Source: an uncultured Burkholderiales bacterium
GTDB taxonomy: Bacteria; Pseudomonadota; Gammaproteobacteria; Burkholderiales; Burkholderiaceae_C
Assembly: GCA_903953985.1 (NCBI GenBank)
Contig: CAJBLW010000573.1
Location: forward strand, 1-5,485
DNA: 5,485 nucleotides
Direction: 5' to 3'
The notes below the pieces were generated by a model. The model was given only the letters and a program-made list of their open reading frames with translations, did not search any database and was not told the DNA's origin. Of the stretch, positions 1 to 5,080 are shown piece after piece. The stretch's first letter is position 1; every line of letters begins with the position of its first letter. Position numbers and translations under genes: made by a program.

Positions 1-339
1 GACAACTTCTATGAGCCCAGCTACGAGTCTGGCAAGGCCGTGCGCTGGAAGATCGCTCTGGCCAGTGGCGATCCGTTCGGCATCGCCTGCCTGTGGGACC
101 GCTGGACAGACCCAGCCTCGGGTGAGCGGGTGGTGAGTTTTTCGATGCTCACGGTCAATGCCGACGCGCACCCGGTGATGCAGCAGTTTCACAAGCCCGG
201 CGATGAAAAACGCACCCCCGTCGTCATCGCACCGGCGCTGCACGGTGCTTGGCTGAGTGCCGATGTCTTCCAGGCTGCCGAACTGATGAACTGGCAGCAC
301 ATGCCGGCGCTGGTGGCCTGTCCAGCGCCCCGGATCTGA
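1..339 (+). CDS. SRAP family (YedK/HMCES-like) protein, 3' part
   Basis: This is the last 112 residues of an SOS-response-associated peptidase family protein, cut by the left edge. The frame is open from base 1. Family members form a thiazolidine DNA-protein crosslink with abasic sites in single-stranded DNA through Cys2, which shields the lesion during replication. Visible landmarks are NFYEP at fragment residues 2-6, whose Glu5 should match the active-site Glu105 of E. coli YedK, the PFGIACLWDRW strand (25-35), and TVNADAHPVMQQFHKPG (51-67), whose His64 should match catalytic His160. The catalytic Cys2 lies outside the window. The fragment ends with a normal-looking C-terminus 43 bp before a LexA box that serves umuDC, in keeping with the family's known association with SOS genes. 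The fragment gives no evidence on its own regulation. Family assignment is from recalled motifs and is fairly secure. Confidence 0.85.
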   Translation, partial: DNFYEPSYESGKAVRWKIALASGDPFGIACLWDRWTDPASGERVVSFSMLTVNADAHPVMQQFHKPGDEKRTPVVIAPALHGAWLSADVFQAAELMNWQHMPALVACPAPRI

Positions 340-374
340 TGCCAAAGTTCACTCGCCGAGGTCAATTTGTCAAC

Positions 375-404
375 TTGAAAGACTGGTTATTTATCCAGTA
401 TATT
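375..404 (+). promoter_or_regulatory. Predicted sigma70-type promoter of umuDC
   Basis: A TTGAAA -35 element (375-380) and a TATATT -10 element (399-404) are separated by 18 bp, and the LexA box fills the spacer exactly. Repressor binding would therefore block RNA polymerase directly. The predicted start point, about 7 bases after the -10, falls at 411, which is the A of the umuD ATG. A second, weaker pairing is TTGTCA (367-372) with TTTATC (390-395) and a 17-bp spacer, which would start near 402. Confidence 0.65.
381..400. promoter_or_regulatory. LexA (SOS) box of the umuDC operon
   Basis: The 20-bp site GACTGGTTATTTATCCAGTA contains the CTG-N10-CAG core (CTG at 383-385, CAG at 396-398) with an AT-rich centre. 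It is close to the gammaproteobacterial/betaproteobacterial LexA consensus TACTGTATATATATACAGTA. It sits between the -35 and -10 elements, 10 bp upstream of umuD, where LexA repression of a translesion polymerase operon is expected. LexA self-cleavage on RecA filaments would release it. Confidence 0.9.
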
Positions 405-410
405 TAAGCG

Positions 411-851
411 ATGTCTTCTCCACTTGATTCTTCGCTTTCCCCGGTATGGGTTCCAGACACCCCCGTCTGGCTGGACGTCTGCACCTGGCCCGTGGTGGCC
501 GGCTTTCCATCGCCTGCAGCGGACCACACACGCAAACGCATTGACCTGAACGAGCACCTGATCCGCAACAAGGAAGCCACCTTCATCTTCCGGGTCAAAG
601 GCGACTCGATGAGTGGCATCGGCATCTATGAGGGCGACGAGCTGTTGGTGGACCGTTCCATCGAAGCCAAGCACGGCAACATTGTGTTGGCGGTGCTGAA
701 CAACGACTACACCGTCAAACGCCTGTACCGCAGAGGCGGTGTGGTCAAGCTGATCGCGGAGAACCCGCTGTACCCACCCATCGTGGTCAAGGAAGGCGAG
801 GAGCTGGTGATCTGGGGCGTGGTGACGCGCAACCTGCACAAGCTGTACTGA
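411..851 (+). CDS. umuD: UmuD, self-cleaving DNA polymerase V accessory subunit
   Basis: The 146-residue protein belongs to the LexA/UmuD S24 serine peptidase family. On RecA-ssDNA filaments it removes its own N-terminus to give UmuD', which pairs with UmuC to form the error-prone polymerase V. The cleavage site is Ala30-Gly31 in VVAGFPSPAAD; E. coli UmuD has Cys-Gly here. The catalytic dyad is Ser66 (GDSM, 64-67) and Lys103 (YTVKRL, 100-105), with the same 37-residue spacing as Ser60/Lys97 in E. coli. RIDLNEHLI follows the cleavage site as expected. The ATG at 411 is the only start that keeps the cleavage site, because an in-frame TAA lies at 405-407. There is no Shine-Dalgarno sequence and the predicted transcription start is at or just before the ATG. 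A LexA box controls the gene, and umuC follows after 3 bp. Confidence 0.96.
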   Translation: MSSPLDSSLSPVWVPDTPVWLDVCTWPVVAGFPSPAADHTRKRIDLNEHLIRNKEATFIFRVKGDSMSGIGIYEGDELLVDRSIEAKHGNIVLAVLNNDYTVKRLYRRGGVVKLIAENPLYPPIVVKEGEELVIWGVVTRNLHKLY

Positions 852-854
852 GCC

Positions 855-2129
855 ATGGCCCCGCCGAAGGTACAAGCCCTGGCGCTTGTGGATTGCAACA
901 ATTTTTATGTCAGCTGCGAGCGGATTTTCAGGCCCGACCTGACGCATGTCCCGATGGTGGTGCTGTCCAACAACGACGGTTGCGTGGTGTCCCGCTCCAA
1001 CGAGGCCAAAGCTTTGGGCGTGAAGATGGGTGCCCCCTGGTTTGAGTGCACGGCACTGGCCGAGCAACACGGCATCCTGGCCATGAGCAGCAACTACGCT
1101 TTGTATGCCGACATGTCGAACCGGGTGATGAACATCCTGAGCGAGTTTTCGCCCCGCAGCGAGGTGTATTCGATCGATGAATGCTTTGTGGATCTGACGG
1201 GCACCCCAAAAATGCGCGAGGTCAGCTATGCCATGCGCGACCGCATTGGCATGTGGACGGGCATGCCGGTCTGCGTGGGCATTGGCCCCACCAAGACCTT
1301 GGCCAAACTCGCCAACCATGTGGCCAAGAAGCACCCTCGCTCCAAAGGTGTCTTCAACTACAACGCGTTGAGCCCCGCGCAAAAAACCCAGTTGCTCGAA
1401 CACATTTCGGTGGAAGAAGTCTGGGGGGTCGGACGCCAACTCACACAAAAGCTGGCCAGGCACGGCGTGCACACCGTGCAAGACCTGCGCGTGGCCCATG
1501 TGCCGACCCTGCGGGCCGAGTTTGGCGTGGTGATGGAAAAGACCCAGCGCGAGTTGCAGGAAGTGCCCTGCATTGAATTGCAAAACATCCAGCCCGAGCG
1601 GCAACAGATCATCTGCAGCCGATCGTTCGGCGGCATGGTCACCGAGTTGGACGTGCTCAAGGACGCGCTGTCCACATTTGCGGCCAATGCCTGCGCCAAG
1701 CTGCGTGCGCAAAACAGCCACGCTGCAGTGATCCAGGTCTTCTTGCAGACCAACCGGTTTCGCAAAGAGTTACCGCAATACATGCCCAGCCTGGCCGTGC
1801 CACTGCCCTACCCGACCCACGACAGTCTGGAGGTCAACCGATGGGCCAGTTATTTGTGCGAACGCATGTTCAAGCCCGACTACCAATACAAGAAGGCCGG
1901 GATCATGCTGAGCGAGATCAGCCCGGTCACGCGCAGGCAAGGCGATCTGCTGGAGCCCGAAACCCCCAGCAACGCCAACCTGATGCAAGCGCTGGACCAG
2001 CTGAACCAGCGCTATGGGCGCGGGACGGTGAAGGTGTCCACCCAGGGGGCGTTCAAGGGTTGGCAGATGCGGCAAGAGCGCAAGTCGCCCAATTACACAA
2101 CGTGTTGGGATGCCATACCGGTGGTTTGA
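855..2129 (+). CDS. umuC: UmuC, Y-family translesion DNA polymerase V catalytic subunit
   Basis: The 424-residue protein is the catalytic subunit of polymerase V, which with two UmuD' copies and RecA copies damaged template at the cost of mutation. E. coli UmuC has 422 residues, so this copy looks complete. The palm motif LVDCNNFYVSCE (11-22) carries catalytic Asp13, and YSIDECFVDL (105-114) carries Asp108 and Glu109. These match D6, D101 and E102 of E. coli with a constant 7-residue offset, which supports the ATG at 855. SNNDGCVVSRSNEAKALG is the finger motif, and GIGPTKTLAKLANHVAKK near residue 141 leads into the thumb. The little-finger domain and a DUF4113-type tail ending SPNYTTCWDAIPVV follow. 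No strong ribosome binding site is seen, and with only 3 bp to the umuD stop, translation is probably coupled. It is transcribed from the LexA-controlled umuD promoter. Confidence 0.98.
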   Translation: MAPPKVQALALVDCNNFYVSCERIFRPDLTHVPMVVLSNNDGCVVSRSNEAKALGVKMGAPWFECTALAEQHGILAMSSNYALYADMSNRVMNILSEFSPRSEVYSIDECFVDLTGTPKMREVSYAMRDRIGMWTGMPVCVGIGPTKTLAKLANHVAKKHPRSKGVFNYNALSPAQKTQLLEHISVEEVWGVGRQLTQKLARHGVHTVQDLRVAHVPTLRAEFGVVMEKTQRELQEVPCIELQNIQPERQQIICSRSFGGMVTELDVLKDALSTFAANACAKLRAQNSHAAVIQVFLQTNRFRKELPQYMPSLAVPLPYPTHDSLEVNRWASYLCERMFKPDYQYKKAGIMLSEISPVTRRQGDLLEPETPSNANLMQALDQLNQRYGRGTVKVSTQGAFKGWQMRQERKSPNYTTCWDAIPVV

Positions 2130-2171
2130 CCCCCTCAGTCATCCCGATGCCCAACGCATGCGGGCTGGCGG

Positions 2172-3578
2172 TCACGCCCCCCAGCGGGTGTGGAACTTGC
2201 CCGCACGGTCCGTGCGCTGGTAAGTGTGGGCACCAAAGTAATCGCGCTGGGCTTGCAACAAGTTGGCGGGCAAACGGGCCGCGCGATAGGCGTCGTAATA
2301 GCTCAGGGCGCTCATGAAGGCGGGCACGGCCACACCGCTCAGGGCCGCCATGGCCACCACTTCGCGCAGATCTTGTTGGCAGTCGGCCATGACGCGGACA
2401 AAGTGCGGGTCGATCAGCAGATTGGGCAGGTCGGCTTGGGTTTGGTAGGCGCGGCGGATGTCTTCGAGCAAGTGGGCCCGGATGATGCAGCCGGCGCGCC
2501 AGACCGAGGCGACCTGGGCCATGGGCAGATGCCATTGCTGTTCGCGGTCGGCCGCGCGCAACAGGGCAAAGCCTTGGGCGTAGGCGCAAATTTTGGCGGC
2601 CAGCAAGGCACGGCGCAGCTTGCCCAGCATGGCACCACGCTCGGGCGCCGTGGCGGTGCTCGGCCCCGACAACAAGTGCGAAGCGGCCACGCGTTCGGTT
2701 TTGATGGCGCTCAGGGTGCGGGCGAACACCGCTTCGGCAATGGTGGGGGCGGCAACGCCCAGATCCAGCGCGATCTGGCTGGCCCATTTGCCCGTGCCTT
2801 TTTGCTCGGCCGTGTCCAAAATCACGTCGACCAGAGGCGCACCCGTTTCGGGGTCGGTCGTGGCCAGAATTTGTGCGGTGATGTCGATCAGGTAGCTGCC
2901 CAGTTCGCCATCGTTCCATCGTTCGAATTCGGCGGCCATGTCGGCCGGGGCCATGCCCAAGCTTTGCATCAGCGCGTAAGCCTCGCAGATCATTTGCATG
3001 TCGGCATATTCGATGCCGTTGTGCACCATCTTCACGAAGTGGCCCGCCCCACCCGGCCCCATCCACTGGCAGCACGGCAGACCGTCTTCGGCCTTGGCGG
3101 CCATGGCTTGCATCAGGGGCTGGACCAGCGGCCAGGCTTCGGGCGAGCCGCCAGGCATGAGCGCTGGGCCACGCAAGGCCCCTTCTTCACCGCCACTGAC
3201 TCCCGCGCCCACATACAAAATGCCCGAGTCCTGCAGCGCAGCGATGCGGCGCTGGGTGTCGGTGTACAGCGTGTTGCCACCGTCAATGAGCACATCGCCT
3301 GCCGACAACAAAGGGCGTAACTGCGCCAGCACCTGGTCCACCGCCGCACCAGCGGGCACCATCATCCAGATGCGCCGGGGCACCTGCAGGCTGGCCACCA
3401 GATCGGCCAGACTGGCGCAGGCCTGTGCTTGGAGGCCTTGGGTGCGTTGTGCGAAGTTCTCGCGCTTGTGGGCATCGAGGTCAAAGCCCGCAACCGAAAA
3501 GCCATTGCGCTCCAGGTTCAGCGCGAGGTTTTCCCCCATCACGCCCAGGCCCACAAGGCCGATGTCCATGGCTTGCAT
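2172..3578 (-). CDS. gnd: 6-phosphogluconate dehydrogenase, decarboxylating
   Basis: This 468-residue cytosolic enzyme oxidatively decarboxylates 6-phosphogluconate to ribulose 5-phosphate and makes NADPH in the oxidative pentose phosphate pathway. Its length equals that of E. coli Gnd. The N-terminal Rossmann domain has GLGVMG (10-15). GGN (100-102) and the VSGGEEGA segment (127-134) line the substrate site. GPGGAGHFVKMVHNGIEY holds Lys183, Asn187, Glu190 and Tyr191, at exactly the E. coli numbers. KGTGKW and the C-terminal tail AQRDYFGAHTYQRTDRAG, with Arg445 and His451, complete the active site from the neighbouring subunit. The start could be the ATG at 3578 or the one at 3569. AAGGGG lies 12 bases upstream of the first, which is a long spacing. 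The gene is convergent with umuC (42 bp apart) and separated from the upstream BMC operon by a terminator, so it is probably transcribed on its own. Confidence 0.98.
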   Translation of the reverse strand: MQAMDIGLVGLGVMGENLALNLERNGFSVAGFDLDAHKRENFAQRTQGLQAQACASLADLVASLQVPRRIWMMVPAGAAVDQVLAQLRPLLSAGDVLIDGGNTLYTDTQRRIAALQDSGILYVGAGVSGGEEGALRGPALMPGGSPEAWPLVQPLMQAMAAKAEDGLPCCQWMGPGGAGHFVKMVHNGIEYADMQMICEAYALMQSLGMAPADMAAEFERWNDGELGSYLIDITAQILATTDPETGAPLVDVILDTAEQKGTGKWASQIALDLGVAAPTIAEAVFARTLSAIKTERVAASHLLSGPSTATAPERGAMLGKLRRALLAAKICAYAQGFALLRAADREQQWHLPMAQVASVWRAGCIIRAHLLEDIRRAYQTQADLPNLLIDPHFVRVMADCQQDLREVVAMAALSGVAVPAFMSALSYYDAYRAARLPANLLQAQRDYFGAHTYQRTDRAGKFHTRWGA

Positions 3579-3654
3579 CTTTACGTTGACCCCTTGTATT
3601 CAATCGCCGCATCCACCAACAGAACGGGCATGCGGATTGTCGTTGGCGGTCGAT

Positions 3655-3679
3655 GCGACAGGTGTCGCGCACCTGTCGC
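3655..3679. repeat. Perfect 10-bp inverted repeat upstream of gnd
   Basis: GCGACAGGTG (3655-3664) and CACCTGTCGC (3670-3679) are exact reverse complements around a 5-base centre, TCGCG. A nested shorter repeat, GCGACA-GG-TGTCGC, occupies 3655-3668. No T-run follows on either strand, so it is not a standard intrinsic terminator. It lies 77 bp upstream of the gnd start, between the BMC terminator and gnd. A protein-binding operator for gnd or a hairpin in a gnd leader are both possible. The rest of 3579-3692 shows no convincing promoter; AATACA (3595-3600, minus strand) is only a weak -10 candidate. Confidence 0.6.
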
Positions 3680-3692
3680 CAGCAAGGGGCAC

Positions 3693-3743
3693 AAAAAAAC
3701 CTGACAAGCTTCGGGCCACAAAGCCCTGGCTTGGCAGGTTTTT
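3693..3743 (-). terminator. Intrinsic terminator of the BMC operon
   Basis: ACCTGACAAGC (3699-3709) pairs with GCTTGGCAGGT (3729-3739) with one A-G mismatch, flanked by an A-run (3693-3699) and a T-run (3739-3743) that extend the stem. An inner GGGC/GCCC pair closes the loop. Read on the minus strand, the hairpin ends in seven Ts and begins about 20 bases after the BMC-T stop codon, so it should end the BMC transcript before gnd. The plus-strand T-run means it could also work in the other direction. Confidence 0.88.
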
Positions 3744-3761
3744 AAAACGAGCCAGCGAGCA

Positions 3762-4439
3762 TCAGCCCCTGCCCGGAATCTCCGCGAGCAGTTGCTCCAC
3801 ATGGGCCTTGGCTTTTTCAAGCGACGCCATGCTGCCGGTCAGGTACATGCGGCCGCTGGCACCGATCATGCTGCACTCGACCAGGGTCAGGTCGGGGGCG
3901 ACTTTTTCGGCTTCGTTGGCCATGTGGGCACCAAACAGGGCCGGGGCCACTTCCATGAGCAGCATGTGGTCGCCGGGCAGCACCATGCTGGCTTGGCGCG
4001 TGCGGTTCATCAGCACGGCATGTTGATCGGTCACGTTTTCCAGAATGTCGCTGTACAGCAGATGCGGGCGCAGCTGGTCTTCGGCCTTGGCGCCCATCCA
4101 GTCCAGGATGACCTGGCCTGCACGCTTCAGGGCAGCGCCATCGTTGCTGTGCAACTCCAACACGCCAAACTGCCGCTCGACTGCCAGAATGCCCGGCTCG
4201 AGCGTGGGCTCGGCTTTCAGGGCCAAGTCAATCACTCGCTGAATGGACAGCCCGGGGGCGATCTCGACCAGCAGCGCGTGGGTGCCTTGCATCGCCACGT
4301 AGCCGCGTGCGCCCAAGGGCGAACTCATCCACGAGGAGAACTGGGGCTGCAGGTCGGTGAGCGTCAGGTACACCCGAAGCTCAGCGGCCGGCTTGGCAGG
4401 CGGTTTCGCGGGCTCGGTGGCTTTTTTGCTTGTGGCCAT
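3762..4439 (-). CDS. Tandem-domain BMC shell protein (BMC-T, CsoS1D-like)
   Basis: The 225-residue protein has two BMC folds and should form a pseudohexameric trimer in the shell facets of a bacterial microcompartment. A Lys/Pro/Ala-rich tail (about 1-19) precedes domain 1 (about 20-118) and domain 2 (about 125-222). It resembles carboxysome CsoS1D as I recall it: ELRVYLTLTDLQPQ (20-33), a VEIAPGLSIQRVIDLALKA segment (58-76), AVERQFG (86-92), QHAVLMNR, and MANEAEK in domain 2. Glu88-Arg89 fall where CsoS1D has Glu120-Arg121, the pair that gates its large central pore, so a gated, double-stacking trimer is likely. A perfect AAGGAGG lies 4 bases before the ATG, indicating strong translation. 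It is the last gene of the operon, 29 bp after the BMC-H gene, and a terminator follows at once. The CsoS1D likeness does not by itself make this a carboxysome; related proteins occur in other BMC types. Confidence 0.93.
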   Translation of the reverse strand: MATSKKATEPAKPPAKPAAELRVYLTLTDLQPQFSSWMSSPLGARGYVAMQGTHALLVEIAPGLSIQRVIDLALKAEPTLEPGILAVERQFGVLELHSNDGAALKRAGQVILDWMGAKAEDQLRPHLLYSDILENVTDQHAVLMNRTRQASMVLPGDHMLLMEVAPALFGAHMANEAEKVAPDLTLVECSMIGASGRMYLTGSMASLEKAKAHVEQLLAEIPGRG

Positions 4440-4468
4440 GCGGCCTCCTTATCTAGGGCAGCCTGCGA

Positions 4469-4741
4469 TCACTTGCCGTCAAAGGCTTTGGTCACGTCAG
4501 CGTGTGGACGTGGGATGACGTGGCAGGACACCACTTCACCGATCGCGCCTGCGGCTTCAGCACCGGCTTCGGTGGCGGCCTTGACGGCACCCACGTCGCC
4601 CGAAACGATGATGGCAACGAGACCGCCACCGACTTCTTTTTTGCCAACGATGTTGACGTTGGCGGCTTTGACCATGGCGTCCGCGGCAGCGAATGCAGCA
4701 ACATAACCTTTGGTTTCGATCATTCCGATGGCTTGTGACAT
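4469..4741 (-). CDS. BMC-H hexameric microcompartment shell protein
   Basis: The 90-residue single BMC domain is the typical length for the main facet tile (PduA/EutM/CcmK/CsoS1 group). MIETKG (7-12) starts the fold, and DAMVKAANV holds the conserved edge Lys25. DVGAVKAATEAGAEAAG is the second helix, and HVIPRPH (74-80) carries the edge Arg78 that locks hexamers side by side. The pore loop is K35-E-V-G-G-G40; PduA has G-S-G at the same place, so the pore here is lined by backbone glycine instead of serine. That should alter selectivity, but the substrate cannot be read from it. AAGGAG (4748-4753 on the plus strand, complemented) lies 6 bases before the ATG. It lies between the BMC-P and BMC-T genes, and is preceded by an unusual pyrimidine-rich leader. 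Confidence 0.97.
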   Translation of the reverse strand: MSQAIGMIETKGYVAAFAAADAMVKAANVNIVGKKEVGGGLVAIIVSGDVGAVKAATEAGAEAAGAIGEVVSCHVIPRPHADVTKAFDGK

Positions 4742-4753
4742 GTGAGTCTCCTT

Positions 4754-4800
4754 GAGGGGTTAAAAAAAGAAAGGGTTGAGGGAAAGGGTGAAGGAAAAAA
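4754..4800 (-). other. Polypyrimidine leader before the BMC-H gene
   Basis: In the 69-bp gap between the BMC-P and BMC-H genes, 42 of these 47 bases are pyrimidines on the transcribed (minus) strand. The tract contains two direct copies of ACCCTTTC (4782-4789 and 4769-4776) 13 bp apart. It ends just before the AAGGAG ribosome binding site of the BMC-H gene. No hairpin or -10/-35 pair is evident. Because the hexamer is needed in far larger amounts than the pentamer, a role in differential expression is conceivable but unproven. Confidence 0.5.
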
Positions 4801-4810
4801 TACCGCTGCG

Positions 4811-5080
4811 TCAACGCATCGGTGTGGGGGTGTCGTAGTTGTCAAGCGAGGCGATGATCAGCGCATCGGCCACCACACGCGGGTGGGCCGGGGCGAACCA
4901 CCAGGCTGCAGGTGCGCCAATGGTGATCATCACGCGCTCGCCAATGCCGCAGCCCATGGGGTCGTAGCAGACCACCACGTCTTTGGGGTAGTCCAGTTGC
5001 ACCTCCAGCAATGCCCCAGCGGGCAACTCGGGCAGGCGTTTGCTGGCCACGATGCGGCCGATCACGGTTCCTGTTTTCAT
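4811..5080 (-). CDS. BMC-P pentameric vertex protein (EutN/CcmL/CsoS4 family)
   Basis: The 89-residue protein has the length and pattern of the pentamers that cap the vertices of BMC shells. TVIGRIVASKRLPEL (5-19) is the first strand-turn, with the Gly and the basic residue typical of the family. ALLEVQ (23-28) follows, and PMGCGIGERVMITIG corresponds to the family's GxGxGExV loop. DALIIASLDN near the C-terminus matches the final strand. The start ATG overlaps the stop of the upstream gene by 4 bases (ATGA), and GAGGAA lies 7 bases before it inside that gene, so the two are translationally coupled. Family identification is good. Which BMC type it belongs to cannot be told from this protein alone. 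Confidence 0.93.
   Translation of the reverse strand: MKTGTVIGRIVASKRLPELPAGALLEVQLDYPKDVVVCYDPMGCGIGERVMITIGAPAAWWFAPAHPRVVADALIIASLDNYDTPTPMR

Noticed and set aside
387..1721. 444-codon open frame on the minus strand opposite umuD and umuC
   Set aside because: It is antisense to two well-identified genes, is rich in His, Gln, Val and Ala as expected of a high-GC mirror frame, contains no recognisable motif, and would run through the LexA box and promoter.
2143..2164. CCCGATGC / GCAT-G-CGGG hairpin between the convergent umuC and gnd genes as a terminator
   Set aside because: The stem has a bulge and there is no T-run on either strand, so it does not meet the standard for an intrinsic terminator. 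It may still be a weak or Rho-assisted end.
2190..3320. 376-codon open frame on the plus strand opposite gnd
   Set aside because: It is a Gly/Gln/His-rich shadow of the gnd reading frame with no domain pattern; gnd on the other strand is full length with all active-site residues.
2998..4026. 342-codon plus-strand open frame crossing the gnd start, the terminator and BMC-T
   Set aside because: It runs across a promoter region, a perfect inverted repeat and an intrinsic terminator, and has no family resemblance.
3792..4706. 304-codon plus-strand open frame opposite BMC-T and BMC-H
   Set aside because: It is antisense to two clear shell genes with good ribosome binding sites on the other strand; its composition is typical of a mirror frame.
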